Notes: generated from the letters alone by a model not told the origin. Shown: positions 1 through 9,890, numbered from the stretch's first letter. The stretch: DNA of 64,000 nt from Nostoc sp. HK-01 (GCA_003990705.1 AP018318.1:4653501-4717500); one strand, 5' to 3'. Translations and numbers: made by a program.

Positions 1-361
1 AAAGTTTGATGGTGTTGTCACCACTGCCAGAAGCCAGGATTTTGCAGTCGGGGCTGAAGCTGATGCTAATGACCGAATTGCTATGACCGCTGAGAGTTTT
101 GAGAACTTTGCCTGTACTCACATCCCAGAGTTTGATGGTGCTGTCATAACTGCTCGAAGCCAGGGTCTTGCCGTCGGGGCTGAAGCTGATGCTAATGACC
201 GGACTACTATGACCGTTCAGGGTTTTGAGAACTTTGCCTGTGCTGACATCCCAAAGTTTGATGGTGTTGTCACCACTGCCCGAAGCCAGGGTCTTGCCGT
301 CGGGGCTGAAGCTGACGCTATTGACATAACTGCTATGACCGCTGAGGGTTTTCAGGAATTT
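1..361 (-). pseudogene. Out-of-frame WD40 3' remnant of the neighbouring STAND/WD40 gene
   Basis: On the minus strand this stretch stays open as further WD40 blades, with recurring [16 protein letters not shown] and [11 protein letters not shown] motifs. It is one base out of frame with the upstream 1485-residue protein, whose stop lies at 360-362. The blades resume right after the stop in the shifted frame ([11 protein letters not shown]...) and run off the window edge. Alignment with intact blades implies that 80 bases were lost between the VIS codons of one blade and the KFLKTL codons of the next. The segment is therefore probably untranslated unless a frameshift or re-initiation occurs. 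Its open state suggests that the break is recent. Confidence 0.75.
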
Positions 362-3300
362 AGCTAATGACCGGACTACTATGACCGCTGAGGGTTTTCA
401 GCAGTTTACCTGTACTGACATCCCAAACTTTGATGGTGTTGTCAGCACTGCCCGAAGCCAGGGTCTTGCCGTCGGGGCTGAAGCTGACGCTATTGACATA
501 ACTGCTATGACCGCTGAGGGTTTTCAGGAATTTACCTGTGCTGACATCCCAAAGTTTGATGGTGTTGTCACCACTGCCCGAAGCCAGGGTCTTGCCGTCG
601 GGGCTGAAGCTGACACTCCAGACCGAATTACTATGACCGTTCAGGGTTTTTAGAAGTTTACCTGTGCTGACATCCCAAACTTTGATGGTGTTGTCAGCAC
701 TGCCCGAAGCCAGTGTCTTGCCGCCGGGGCTGAAGCTGAGGCTATAGCCCGGACTGCTATAACCGCTGAGGGTTTTCAGAAGTTTACCTGTGCTGACATT
801 CCAAAGTTTGATGGTGTTGTCAGCACTGCCCGAAGCCAGTGTCTTGCCGTCGGGGCTGAAGCTGAGGCTATAGACCGGACTGCTATAACCGCTGAGGGTT
901 TTCAGAAGTTTACCTGTGCTGACATTCCAAAGTTTGATGGTGTTGTCAGCACTGCCCGAAGCCAGTGTCTTGCCGTCGGGGCTGAAGCTGAGGCTATAGA
1001 CCGGACTGCTATAACCGCTGAGGGTTTTCAGAAGTTTACCTGTGCTGACATTCCAAAGTTTGATGGTGTTGTCAGCACTGCCCGAAGCCAGTGTCTTGCC
1101 GTCGGGGCTGAAGCTGAGGCTATTGACCCTACTGCTATGACCTTCTAAAGTATTCACTTCTACAGCTATAGCTCGATTTGCTGGGTTTTCTCCGGCTTGT
1201 AAATACACCCCTTGGTTTAAAGTTGCCACAGTCCGCATTTGAGTATCTGCTTTTGCCCAAGGTGCTTGTTTCAGTCTTCTCCCCGCTTTTAAAGCTTCAA
1301 TTAAAGCATCAGGGTGTTGTGCAGAAACTAACAATGCTTCGGAAGAATTATTCAAGGCGTTAATTTCACTAATCTCAGCTTTTTGTCTTTGCTTGTCTGC
1401 TCTTTGGGCGGCATCCCAGGCTGTAACGGCTAACCCAGCTAATACTATGCCGGCTGTAACTGAACCAAATAAGGCGCGTCTCAAAAAACTATTGAGTTTG
1501 GCTTCACTGAGTTTGCGTTGCTTTCTTTCTTTTTCCAGTTCCGCCATCAACTCTTTTAACTTCGGTTCCTGTTGCTGGCGAATAAAGGCCGCTAAATAAT
1601 CATGCACCAATTGGTAACGGTCGGCAGGTGTTTCTGGCAATAACATGACTAAGCCAGATTTGACAAAAATCTCTAATACTAAGTCTAGTTGGTTGACCGC
1701 CAAATCCTGAGATCCCCCCGCCTGCGGCGACCCCCTTAATAAGGGGGTTGAGGGAATTTTTAAACCCGAAGCAATTAAGCCCCCCTTTTTAAGGGGGGTT
1801 GGGGGGATCTCCCCATCATCAGCTGCTAAATCCTGAGATCCCCCCGCCTGCGGCGACCCCCTTAACAAGGGGGTTGAGGAAAAGCCCCCCTTTTTAAGGG
1901 GGGTTGGGGGGATCTCTTTTTTAAGGGTTGACGGGATCTCCCCACCAAAAGAAATATATTGCTGCAAATCTCGTTCTAGTTCCGCACGCGTTTTTAAGGG
2001 GCGAGTTCCCTTTTCATCAGTAAGCAAATACAGCAGCACTTCCGCCATTTGCTTGTTTTCTGCACCGCAGTCATTCACCACTTCATCTAAATAACGCTGC
2101 ACCAAATCTGTTTTTGTTCCGCCGTGGCGATATGCTTTCAGGGTTCTAATATTTTCCGTTTGCAGTTGCGCCCCTACTACCTGCAACTCAATAGGGCGAA
2201 CTTCGCCTAATTCCGCAGCTAAATCTTGCACTAGCTGATCAATTAAAGCAGTTTCTAGCCGGAAACTCATATTTTGAGTTAACCGCTCAATAATTGACTT
2301 AGTATTCTCCGGTGAAAAATTCCCCAACTTATACAACACATTCTTGCTGAGGATGTCATTGGCAATAATCTTCATGCTGGATAAATCATTGCACTCCAAC
2401 AAGTAATGCAGATAATCTACCCGCAACGACAAAATCACCTTCACAGACAGCACATTCAGACATTCACCTAAAAACTCAAAAAATTGCCGCCGTTCTTTCG
2501 GTTCAGTATCAAAGAAAAACTCCTCAAACTGGTCAAAAATCAGTACAGTGCGGAGGTTGTTTTGTTCATTTTCTTGTAAAGATGCAATTAAACCTGACTT
2601 AACAACAGAATAACTAGAAACACCATTAATCAAATCTGGCGCGTGAGTATCAGAGACTGGTTCACGAGTATCTGAGACTGGCGCGTGAGTATCTGAGACT
2701 GATTCACGAGTATCTGAGACTGGTTCACGAGTATCTGAGACTGATTCACGAGTATCTGAGACTGGTTCACGAGTATCTGAGACTGATTCACGAGTATCAA
2801 AGACTCGCTCACGAGTATCAAAGACTCGTTCATGAGTATCTGAGACTGATTCACGAGTATCAAAGACTCGTTCATGAGTATCCGAGACTGGCGAATGAGT
2901 ATCAAAGACTCGCGCGTGAGTATCAAAAGGTGAAACCTCTCCCTCGCCCCCCTGCACCCCTGCACCCCCGCTCCCCTGCTTCCCCACACCCTGACGCAAC
3001 AGCCCTTCCAACTCCTCCACCCAGTTAGAGTAACCGCGCATGACTATGGGTAAATTATCTTTAAAGCCTATTGGTTTATTTTTCAAAGCTGGTATTAGTC
3101 CCGCATTCATCAGAGAACTTTTACCCACACCTGATTGCCCGTGAATTACGATTAATTTATAGTCAGGGCGACCAATGCGTTGCACTAATTCTTCCACATC
3201 TAATTGCCGCCCAGATGCAGCAATTTCTAGGGCGACGCTATCTTTATTTTCAACTAGTAACGGCGTAAGACTTTGCGCTCCTACTTGTTTTGCAGCTTGT

Positions 3301-4817
3301 AACCTGCCTGCACCAATAAACGCCCGTAAGCCAAATTGCTGCTCAATAGAACGTGTTTCTAATTTAATATCAAAGGCTTGGAGATACTGTCTTTGTTGCA
3401 GCAACAACTCCCGCAAATGATGGAGAATCTCAAGGTAAATCTCCGGTTCATTGTTAGTAACCCCAATTTTTTTTGCTGCTTCTAAGTTATTAATAGCTGT
3501 AGAATATTGCTTTAAATATTGTTGTGCTTGTGCCAGTGTAAATAACAATTCTTGACGCAAAGCCTGATAATGAATTGTGCCTAACTGCACTAATTCAGCA
3601 GTCTGATTAAAATTAAATAAAATATTTAAAGCTGTTTGTGCTAATACTTCTGCTTGTTGCCAATTTGCTTGTGCTAAGGCAACTATGGCCAAAAAATGAT
3701 TATCTTGAGCAATTTTAAGTTTGTTATCTTCAGCTTGATGAAACTGCAAAGCAAGTTCAGCCAAGTCTTTTAATTGCTGCCAATCTTTTAAATAACGCAA
3801 AATTATGCCGAATTGCTCCAGAGAATTGGCAATCAAATCATTGCGTTGGGCAAATTTATATGCGTTGATAGTTTGCTGAAGATAATTTTGAATTTGTTGA
3901 ATAATATTCGCTTTGACCTCTCCCCCAGCCCCTCTGCCTTGAAAAGTTCTGAGCGGAGGAAGCCTCCGCTCAGACTTTTCGCTCCGACGCGGAGAGGGGA
4001 GTTCATCTTCTCCCATTTCTCCCCCTTCCCTACAAGGGAAGGGGGCTGGGGGGTTAGGTTTATCCAGTTCTCTAGCTTTAGCGTAATAACAAATTGTAAT
4101 TTGACTGAGTATCTTACCTTGTCTTTCTAAATTATTACTTGACTGCCAAAAACCTAAACTTTGCTGATAATAAATAATTGCTGCATCTAAATCTTGGGCA
4201 ATATAAGCAACTAATCCCCGCACAAATTGACAATTAGCTGTTGATTCTGGGGTAAAAAGTTCAGCAGAATTTTGTAATTCTTGCCAAGCTGATTTGATTT
4301 CTGTACAAAGTTCTAAGGTAATATTAAAAGTATTAGTAAATAATTGCTCGGCGGTTTGCTGAATAAAATTAGTTAATTCAGTTGTAGTAATATCAAAATT
4401 TTTAGTAGTACCCCAACTCTCTAAATCAGGGGCTAATTGGCTAAATTGTTGGTAAACTTCATTAGTTACCCACAACACTATGGGGAAAGGAAAACTCCGG
4501 CGAAATTCTTCCCGCACCTGATTTGCCGAAGTCAACATCTGCGGTAAATCGCGCAAGGTTTCTAAACCAGTAATCATTAAAGCTGGGATATGATCACCAA
4601 ATTCTTCTTGAATGGCGGTCAGTAACGTCCTTTCTGACTGTTTTAAATGCAAAACACGCAAATCAACTTCGCAGATTTCTTGTAATCGGGCAATCAGGCG
4701 ATCGCGCAAGCTGGCATAATTACACCGTGCCAATATCAGCTTAAACTGCCCTACAGAAGCTTCAATTGCCCAGGCTAGTTGTTGCAGTCTGGTTTCATTT
4801 TCCTGAGAGTCGGTCAT
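360..4817 (-). CDS. TPR - STAND NTPase - WD40 repeat protein, C-terminally truncated by frameshift
   Basis: A 1485-residue multidomain protein read from the ATG at 4817; a TTG two codons upstream is the alternative start. Order seen: an N-terminal ATPase-like region without a clear P-loop (about 1-180), TPR-like helices (about 190-480), a STAND-type NTPase with P-loop GQSGVGKSS (Lys566) and Walker [10 protein letters not shown] (Asp762), a transmembrane helix (about 1113-1131), then WD40 blades from about 1223. Six blades are complete. The seventh ends at a stop created by an 80-bp deletion, and more blades continue out of frame beyond it. Three kinds of in-frame repeat insertion interrupt it: about 252-301, a 7-residue DTRESVS-type repeat at about 629-726, and PPTPLKKGG-type inserts at about 966-1039. 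STAND proteins are usually ligand-triggered signalling or defence switches; that role is inferred here. It lies downstream of an AAA ATPase on the same strand, probably in one operon. Confidence 0.8.
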   Translation of the reverse strand: MTDSQENETRLQQLAWAIEASVGQFKLILARCNYASLRDRLIARLQEICEVDLRVLHLKQSERTLLTAIQEEFGDHIPALMITGLETLRDLPQMLTSANQVREEFRRSFPFPIVLWVTNEVYQQFSQLAPDLESWGTTKNFDITTTELTNFIQQTAEQLFTNTFNITLELCTEIKSAWQELQNSAELFTPESTANCQFVRGLVAYIAQDLDAAIIYYQQSLGFWQSSNNLERQGKILSQITICYYAKARELDKPNPPAPFPCREGGEMGEDELPSPRRSEKSERRLPPLRTFQGRGAGGEVKANIIQQIQNYLQQTINAYKFAQRNDLIANSLEQFGIILRYLKDWQQLKDLAELALQFHQAEDNKLKIAQDNHFLAIVALAQANWQQAEVLAQTALNILFNFNQTAELVQLGTIHYQALRQELLFTLAQAQQYLKQYSTAINNLEAAKKIGVTNNEPEIYLEILHHLRELLLQQRQYLQAFDIKLETRSIEQQFGLRAFIGAGRLQAAKQVGAQSLTPLLVENKDSVALEIAASGRQLDVEELVQRIGRPDYKLIVIHGQSGVGKSSLMNAGLIPALKNKPIGFKDNLPIVMRGYSNWVEELEGLLRQGVGKQGSGGAGVQGGEGEVSPFDTHARVFDTHSPVSDTHERVFDTRESVSDTHERVFDTRERVFDTRESVSDTREPVSDTRESVSDTREPVSDTRESVSDTHAPVSDTREPVSDTHAPDLINGVSSYSVVKSGLIASLQENEQNNLRTVLIFDQFEEFFFDTEPKERRQFFEFLGECLNVLSVKVILSLRVDYLHYLLECNDLSSMKIIANDILSKNVLYKLGNFSPENTKSIIERLTQNMSFRLETALIDQLVQDLAAELGEVRPIELQVVGAQLQTENIRTLKAYRHGGTKTDLVQRYLDEVVNDCGAENKQMAEVLLYLLTDEKGTRPLKTRAELERDLQQYISFGGEIPSTLKKEIPPTPLKKGGFSSTPLLRGSPQAGGSQDLAADDGEIPPTPLKKGGLIASGLKIPSTPLLRGSPQAGGSQDLAVNQLDLVLEIFVKSGLVMLLPETPADRYQLVHDYLAAFIRQQQEPKLKELMAELEKERKQRKLSEAKLNSFLRRALFGSVTAGIVLAGLAVTAWDAAQRADKQRQKAEISEINALNNSSEALLVSAQHPDALIEALKAGRRLKQAPWAKADTQMRTVATLNQGVYLQAGENPANRAIAVEVNTLEGHSSRVNSLSFSPDGKTLASGSADNTIKLWNVSTGKLLKTLSGYSSPVYSLSFSPDGKTLASGSADNTIKLWNVSTGKLLKTLSGYSSPVYSLSFSPDGKTLASGSADNTIKLWNVSTGKLLKTLSGYSSPGYSLSFSPGGKTLASGSADNTIKVWDVSTGKLLKTLNGHSNSVWSVSFSPDGKTLASGSGDNTIKLWDVSTGKFLKTLSGHSSYVNSVSFSPDGKTLASGSADNTIKVWDVSTGKLLKTLSGHSSPVIS
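780..1135 (-). repeat. Near-identical 126-bp WD40-coding tandem repeats
   Basis: About three consecutive 126-bp units (42 codons, one WD40 blade each) are almost identical at the nucleotide level, including the blades that read GYSSPVYS or GYSSPGYS. Blades further out differ more. Such homogeneity points to recent tandem amplification, and the same property explains how a deletion between blades could arise near 360. Confidence 0.8.
1711..1914. repeat. Two copies of a GC-rich palindromic repeat inside coding sequence
   Basis: Two related units (about 1711-1810 and 1837-1914) start with GATCCCCCCGCCTGCGGCGA, carry arms CCCCCTTAA/TTAAGGGGG and end at GGGGGGATCTC. The eight bases before each unit (AATCCTGA) are the same, so the two are offset by about 126 bp. 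They are translated in frame on the minus strand as PPTPLKKGG and [14 protein letters not shown] peptides between the STAND and transmembrane regions of the host gene. A third relative lies in the intergenic spacer at 4865-4944. Confidence 0.85.
2640..2932 (-). repeat. 21-bp tandem repeat coding a 7-residue repeat
   Basis: About fourteen imperfect copies of a 21-base unit (consensus GATTCACGAGTATCTGAGAC plus T on the plus strand) encode alternating D-T-R-E-S-V-S and D-T-H-E-R-V-F heptapeptides on the minus strand. They sit between the P-loop and Walker B of the STAND NTPase. One other minus-strand frame is also open across the array (about 2630-2989), as expected from a stop-free repeat, and is not taken as a gene. 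Confidence 0.9.
3917..4057. repeat. Palindromic repeat insertion within TPR-coding region
   Basis: The base composition changes abruptly to C-rich plus-strand sequence with two inverted-repeat cores: TCTGAGCGGAGG paired with CCTCCGCTCAGA, and CCCTTCCC paired with GGGAAGGG. The in-frame peptide is low-complexity ([13 protein letters not shown]...) and interrupts otherwise helical TPR-like sequence at about residues 252-301. It resembles the dispersed repeats found in Nostoc intergenic DNA. Confidence 0.75.
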
Positions 4818-4864
4818 AAGCAATTGGTAATTAATCTTGTATTGTTAAGGTTTTAATCTTTTGA

Positions 4865-4944
4865 GATCCCCCCAACCCCCCTTAAAAAGCAGGGCTGTTT
4901 CATTCACCCCCTTTTTAAGGGGGTCGCCGCAGGCGGGGGGATCT
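4865..4944. repeat. Intergenic copy of the GC-rich palindromic repeat
   Basis: The unit runs from GATCCCCCCAACCCCCC to GGCGGGGGGATCT and contains the same CGCCGCAGGCGGGG core, inverted, as the two coding copies at 1711-1914. It sits between the AAA ATPase and the STAND/WD40 gene, where it could form a hairpin in their transcript. Confidence 0.85.
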
Positions 4945-4965
4945 AACCTATTATTGGGTGAGAAG

Positions 4966-6354
4966 TTAGGAGAGCAATTCCTCAGCTTCGCCCAAGATAG
5001 GATTGACATCAAACCAGGGTTTATCACCATCACGGTATTCAAAGACAAAGCGGCTGCGGATCAGTTTTTGATAACCGTCATCATCACTCACTGTTTTACT
5101 CTGCTTGACATCGCGGAGTAATTGCCATTCTTTTTGTGAAATTGGCATCATCATTTCATTACGGCGTTCCCGAATGACTTTTTCTAAGGTTTCCCGGCGC
5201 AGGGGAAGCTTCATTTCTTCTTGAATTAAGCTGTTGAGTAAGCGCAGCAAATCACGCACATGACCACCACTCATCAAACACAGGCGTTCTAAGGTGGCGA
5301 CACTATCAAAAATTTCCGTAATTTTGTTGCGGCGTTCTGCTGCTGTTAACTCAGGAAATGCTCTAGCTAACACCATATCCTGCATCAGTTCCATTCCCTG
5401 TGCATGAACCAGACCATCAGGGAACTTGACAGGAACCATCGGTAAAACTTTCGGATCTTCGGGAAAGCGTTGAGTCAGCATTCCATAATCATTAGAGAAT
5501 TTCAGCGACAGGGGCATGGTATAAACTACATGACAGTTGAGCTTTGTCATAAACTCACCCTGATCGACAAACAAATATTCTTGTTGTGGACGACCCCAAG
5601 CCTTAACGCGGTTATCAATGCGGTCAAGATTATCCACAATCACAACTAAACCAGCTTTACCTTGCTGTTTGAGTTTTGCGATCGCAGGTTCTAATAGTTC
5701 TTGGTTAATGGCTTCTAATAAATTTACCTTCTGCGGTGCGAGAAACTGATTGAGTTTTTCGCGTGATGTCGGGTCACTCTTAGTCTTGGTGGTAATTTTG
5801 CCAATTCCTAAAGACAAAGAAAATTTATCTTTCTCGCTGCTAAAACCCACATCACCCACCCCAGGAACCTTCAATTCTGCGCTAGTGACTTCGGCGTTTA
5901 GAACTCGCAGCGCACCTTGGAGTAACTCATTAAATTTTTTTGGCTCCGCCAGTGTAATTTTATCGAGACTTTGGCTTACACGTCGCGCGATCGCCAGCAT
6001 CACATCCGCAATATCGACATCCGTTGTTACCAAGTCTTCACTCGACTCAAAATACACAACATGAAAGTCGGCTTTTTCCAGTTCTGCTTGCAACCTCAAC
6101 AGTTCCGTCGATTTCCCACACCCAATATGTCCAGTAAATAAAGTACAAGTAGGTTCATCTGGTTGCCAAAAGCTAATTTTATCCTTCAGCTTGCAGATAA
6201 TATCGCCACCCCGCACTGAAGAAAAATCAATATATAACTTATCATCTACCCCATTGTTGACAAACAAAGTCTTACTGGGATTGGTTATCTGATAAAACTT
6301 TCGTAGATCTATAGTCATAACATTGGTGATGCGATCGCCTAACTTCTCAAACAT
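4966..6354 (-). CDS. AAA/STAND-type P-loop ATPase
   Basis: A 462-residue soluble ATPase. It has P-loop GHIGCGKST (about 75-83) and Walker B VVIVDNLDRID (about 237-247), followed by a helical C-terminal part rich in charged residues. I know this arrangement only as a cyanobacterial ATP-binding protein of unknown role. The first ATG is at 6354. A second in-frame ATG at 6318 gives MTIDLRKFYQ..., which is where similar proteins seem to begin, so the true start is uncertain. It ends 149 bases before the STAND/WD40 gene on the same strand, with only a palindromic repeat between them, so the two are likely co-expressed. The ATPase could act as a regulator or partner of the large protein; that is inference. 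Confidence 0.8.
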   Translation of the reverse strand: MFEKLGDRITNVMTIDLRKFYQITNPSKTLFVNNGVDDKLYIDFSSVRGGDIICKLKDKISFWQPDEPTCTLFTGHIGCGKSTELLRLQAELEKADFHVVYFESSEDLVTTDVDIADVMLAIARRVSQSLDKITLAEPKKFNELLQGALRVLNAEVTSAELKVPGVGDVGFSSEKDKFSLSLGIGKITTKTKSDPTSREKLNQFLAPQKVNLLEAINQELLEPAIAKLKQQGKAGLVVIVDNLDRIDNRVKAWGRPQQEYLFVDQGEFMTKLNCHVVYTMPLSLKFSNDYGMLTQRFPEDPKVLPMVPVKFPDGLVHAQGMELMQDMVLARAFPELTAAERRNKITEIFDSVATLERLCLMSGGHVRDLLRLLNSLIQEEMKLPLRRETLEKVIRERRNEMMMPISQKEWQLLRDVKQSKTVSDDDGYQKLIRSRFVFEYRDGDKPWFDVNPILGEAEELLS

Positions 6355-6458
6355 ACCCTTGTCATCAAGGATAAACTTATATACCTACGTACAGGTCATT
6401 ATTTCGGGGAAATTTCGGGTTTGCTGTGGCGATCGTCACTTAATCTGACAAGCAAAAA

Positions 6459-7874
6459 TTACAAATCACAAGCTTGCGAGGCATTTTCGCCATCAAATTC
6501 GGCAAAACTGCATAATTCTAAATAATGAGGATTGCGTATCAGTTCTTTCGCTAATAAATAACCAGTAATTGTCCAGGTTTGATATCTTCTCGCCGCCCTA
6601 CCAATTAACATTCCTCTGGCACCATCATAATATTCTGGCCATTCGTCTTCATAAAGACGACTTTGAGCTAATTCAAGGGCATTTTTTGCTATATTTATTC
6701 TGCCTGTTTTTTGCGCCGCCGCTGTTAAGAACCATAATAAAACAGGCCAATTACCAGCATTATGATAAGACCAAGGAATATTTTTTGGATCACAGCCAGT
6801 AAAAATTCTGTATTCTTCTTTTTCTAAAGCTGGGAAACAGATTTTCATCGGCATTGTTCCTACTAAATCTTCCCATTGTGCTTCAATGAGATTCATAATA
6901 GCTTGCGATTGTTGTTCACTAGCCAAAGAAGAAATAATTGCCATCAAGTTTCCCAAAGAAAAGAAACGTGTATCTAATTGGGAAGGGCCAACATTACCTG
7001 CTAAATAACCACCATATTTAGGTAGCCAAACTGCTAAATCAGCATAAGGAATTGAGTCAGGATAGATATTAAACTGATTAATAGCTGTTTCTCCATATTC
7101 TTCACCTTTATACCGATAAATTAAATTTAAACGCTGAATATCTATCCAATAATGATGACGAATATGATTTTGCAACAAAGGTAAACGTTTATCAATCCCA
7201 ATCACAATCTCTTCATCGCCAGCGCAAATTAATAACTGACGTGCTGCACGTAAAGCTGTATAAAATAAAGCTTGAATTTCTAAAGGATAGCCATAAATAC
7301 CCAAACGACGGTGAATCATACAAGCACCATCTGGAACTAACAAAGTTGGCGACATATCAAACCGAGTTGCTAAACAGAGTTCCATAATTAAAGCAATTCC
7401 TTGCTGAAACTCTGGTTGTAAAGCAAACTTTAAGTCTTTTGTAGCTTTGACATAAGCGTGTAAGATAATAATCCACCAGAGGCAAGAATCAACAGGTGTA
7501 ACTCTGGCGATCGCATGTTCACCAAAATCCGCTTCTAAATATTCTTTGTTATCATTTAATACAACTTTGAAGCTGGCTGGAATTAAACCACGACTAGGTG
7601 TATAAGCATCTAATAGTTGCGCTTTCGGCTGTAATTTTAATGTTTCTGTCAAAAAATTACGGACAATATCATATCTACCTTTAATCAAAAATAATAAGGC
7701 TGAGGAAGCAAAATCACGGATAAAGCAATGGTCGTAATTCAATGCAGATTGTGATTGATCGTTAGCAGCTATAGTACCTACAGGACGACCTTGATAGTAA
7801 ATAATGGCAGCTTCTAATAGCTCCCATGCCTGATTTTCAATATGATCAACTATCACTAATTCCTCTTTTGGCAT
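6459..7874 (-). CDS. GH100 alkaline/neutral invertase paralogue with His at catalytic position 188
   Basis: A 471-residue protein of the GH100 family, which hydrolyses sucrose to glucose and fructose in the cytoplasm. It aligns without gaps to the second invertase just upstream through [37 protein letters not shown] and WPEYYDG. Numbering matches Anabaena InvA, whose reported catalytic pair is Asp188 and Glu414. Glu414 (WPE) is present here, but residue 188 in [10 protein letters not shown] is His, codon CAC at 7311-7313, where the paralogue has GAC (Asp). The protein may therefore be inactive, altered in chemistry, or regulatory. It starts at ATG 7874 with a purine-rich GGAGGT just upstream. 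The rest of the fold appears intact, with no frameshift. Confidence 0.92.
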   Translation of the reverse strand: MPKEELVIVDHIENQAWELLEAAIIYYQGRPVGTIAANDQSQSALNYDHCFIRDFASSALLFLIKGRYDIVRNFLTETLKLQPKAQLLDAYTPSRGLIPASFKVVLNDNKEYLEADFGEHAIARVTPVDSCLWWIIILHAYVKATKDLKFALQPEFQQGIALIMELCLATRFDMSPTLLVPDGACMIHRRLGIYGYPLEIQALFYTALRAARQLLICAGDEEIVIGIDKRLPLLQNHIRHHYWIDIQRLNLIYRYKGEEYGETAINQFNIYPDSIPYADLAVWLPKYGGYLAGNVGPSQLDTRFFSLGNLMAIISSLASEQQSQAIMNLIEAQWEDLVGTMPMKICFPALEKEEYRIFTGCDPKNIPWSYHNAGNWPVLLWFLTAAAQKTGRINIAKNALELAQSRLYEDEWPEYYDGARGMLIGRAARRYQTWTITGYLLAKELIRNPHYLELCSFAEFDGENASQACDL

Positions 7875-7993
7875 TACAAAAACCTCCAGTTTCTCTGGAA
7901 TTGGGTAGTAGCAAATACATTTATTCAGCTAGAAGAAAGTTTTATTTAATGTTTTTTAAATCTTGCACCAGCTAATTTCTTGCTATTAAATTT

Positions 7994-8098
7994 ATACCAA
8001 TTCACGAAATTACTGATACAAATCTCTTACTCTGCACCTATTCTTCCTCTGCCCCCTCTGCTTGCCGATATGTATCATTCTTGAAGTGAAATGGTATC
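7994..8098. repeat. MITE-like element with ATACCA...TGGTAT ends
   Basis: The left end ATACCAATTCAC and the right end GTGAAATGGTAT form an imperfect terminal inverted repeat about 100 bp apart, in a gap between two minus-strand genes. A similar element with exact 10-bp ends lies at 10374-10469. The family resembles the common ATACCAATTC elements of Nostoc genomes. Confidence 0.5.
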
Positions 8099-8342
8099 AG
8101 GTGGGTAATAATGAAAAGTTCCTCAAAGCCTGATTTCTAAGTTGTGGACATTACCCACCCTACTGTTATTGATAATGGTGCAAAATATCAGTTTTCATAC
8201 TTGCTGATGAGGAGCATATTGCTACATTTGCTGTCCAGAATCTTTCACTAAGTATTTATTAGTAAAAGCTAAAATTACTGCATTTTCCTTTTCTTATATG
8301 ATATCTACTTTAAGCAATGACTGTTAAAAAATCAGAAAATAA

Positions 8343-8373
8343 AAAAGCCCATTATTATCTATAAAGGGCTTTT
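8343..8373 (-). terminator. Rho-independent terminator of the 481-residue invertase gene
   Basis: Arms AAAAGCCC (8343-8350) and GGGCTTTT (8366-8373) form an 8-bp hairpin. On the minus strand it is followed by a T-rich tract. It lies about 70 bases past the stop of the upstream invertase. Confidence 0.75.
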
Positions 8374-8444
8374 CAACTATTGTTAAGTATGAACAATTCT
8401 TTTACTTCATTAGAAGTATAATCGCCTTTACCCTATCACAACTA

Positions 8445-9890
8445 TCAAGAGCTATAAGGGTCGACACTGCCGATTTCAAACTCACAGGCTCTGGAAACTA
8501 ACTCTGGGGGTAATTTATCGAAGCTGACTAGTGGTAAATGAGAATCATCTTTGATTAATTCTTTAGCTAATAAGAAACCAGCTATTGTCCAGGTTTGATA
8601 CTTTCTCGCTTGTTTGCCAATTAGTCTACCTTTTTTACCATCGTAATATTCAGGCCATTCATCTTCACCAATCCGTGCTTCTGCAATTTCAATTGCTTTT
8701 CTAGCCAAATTGACTTTACCAGTTTTAATTGCTGCTGCTGTCAACATCCACATTAAGACAGGCCAACTGCCAGCATTATGATAAGACCAAGGTATATTTT
8801 TGGGGTCACATCCGGTAACAATTCTATACTCTTCATGTTCTAAAGCCGGGAAACAGATTTTCATCGGCATATCTCCTACTAAATCGTCCCATCTGTCATC
8901 AATGAGAGTCATAATTGCTTGTGACTGTTCTTCAGTGGCTAAATCAGAAATAATCGCCATTAAATTACCCAAGGCAAAAAAGCGAGTATCCAGCTGTGAT
9001 GGCCCAACATTGCCTGCTAAATAACCGCCTTTACGGGGTAGCCATTTATCTAATTCATAATAGGGAATAGAATCTACATAAATGTTAAATAGATTAACCG
9101 CTGCTTTGCCATACTCTTCACTTTTGAAGCGATAAATAGCATTTAAGCGATTAATATCTATCCAATAATGCTGTTGGATATGGGAGCATAAAAGCGGTAA
9201 ACGATTATCAATGGCAGCTACAATATCTTGATTGCCTTTACAAATTAGTAATTCCCGCGCTGCTCGTAGTGCTGTGTAGAATAAGACTTGAATTTCTAGA
9301 GGATGACCATATATACCCATGCGACGGTCAATCATACAAGCACCGTCTGGAACTAACAGTGTTGGGTACATATCAAAACGATTCGCTAAACAAATTTCCA
9401 TAATCAACCGAATACCATTTTGAAATTCTGGCTGATAGGCTATGGAAAAATCTTTTGTAGCTACGACATAAGCACGTAACAAAATAATCCACCAGAGACA
9501 AGAATCAACTGGTGTAACTCTGGCGATCGCATGTTCACCAAAATCTGCTTCTAAATATTCTTCGCCATTTTCTACTACAACTTTGAAGCTGGCTGGAATT
9601 AAACCTCTGCCTGGTTTATAGGCATCTAACTGCCTTTCTTTTGGTTGTAACTTTAAAGTTTCTTCCAAAAAATTGCGAACAATATCTGTTCTACCTTTAG
9701 CGAGAAAAATTAAGGCTGAGGAGACAAAATCTCGAATAAAACACTGGTCATAATTGAGTGCTTCTACAGAATTATCATAAGCAGCAACTGTGCCAATCGG
9801 TCGCCCCTGATAGTAGAGAATCGATTTTTCTAGCGCTTCCCATGCTGCTTTTTCTGTAATTTCATCTGTTAATAAATTCTCTATTTGCAT
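8445..9890 (-). CDS. GH100 alkaline/neutral invertase
   Basis: A 481-residue cytoplasmic invertase (beta-fructofuranosidase, GH100) with both reported catalytic residues in place: Asp188 in [10 protein letters not shown] and Glu414 in DEWPEYYDG. The length and numbering match the Anabaena InvA/InvB enzymes, which split sucrose and control carbon flow towards heterocysts and glycogen. The C-terminus extends about ten residues past its neighbour. The two genes are in tandem on the same strand with a terminator between them, so they are probably transcribed separately. It starts at ATG 9890. I did not try to decide whether it is InvA or InvB. Confidence 0.95.
   Translation of the reverse strand: MQIENLLTDEITEKAAWEALEKSILYYQGRPIGTVAAYDNSVEALNYDQCFIRDFVSSALIFLAKGRTDIVRNFLEETLKLQPKERQLDAYKPGRGLIPASFKVVVENGEEYLEADFGEHAIARVTPVDSCLWWIILLRAYVVATKDFSIAYQPEFQNGIRLIMEICLANRFDMYPTLLVPDGACMIDRRMGIYGHPLEIQVLFYTALRAARELLICKGNQDIVAAIDNRLPLLCSHIQQHYWIDINRLNAIYRFKSEEYGKAAVNLFNIYVDSIPYYELDKWLPRKGGYLAGNVGPSQLDTRFFALGNLMAIISDLATEEQSQAIMTLIDDRWDDLVGDMPMKICFPALEHEEYRIVTGCDPKNIPWSYHNAGSWPVLMWMLTAAAIKTGKVNLARKAIEIAEARIGEDEWPEYYDGKKGRLIGKQARKYQTWTIAGFLLAKELIKDDSHLPLVSFDKLPPELVSRACEFEIGSVDPYSS

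Larger units (their letters stand above)
7875..8444. other. Intergenic region between the two invertase genes
   Basis: This is a 570-base AT-rich gap. It holds the MITE-like element at 7994-8098, an inverted pair GGTGGGTAAT/ATTACCCACC (8100-8109 and 8150-8159), and a terminator hairpin at 8343-8373. No coding ORF is convincing. A promoter for the downstream invertase presumably lies near 7890-8000 but cannot be placed. Confidence 0.6.

Noticed and set aside
2640-2932. CRISPR-like array
   Set aside because: The units are contiguous 21-bp repeats without spacers and lie in a coding region.
2630-2989. 119-codon minus-strand ORF in another frame over the 21-bp array
   Set aside because: It is open only because the 21-bp unit lacks stops in that frame; the peptide is monotonous ([11 protein letters not shown]) and the host gene explains the DNA.
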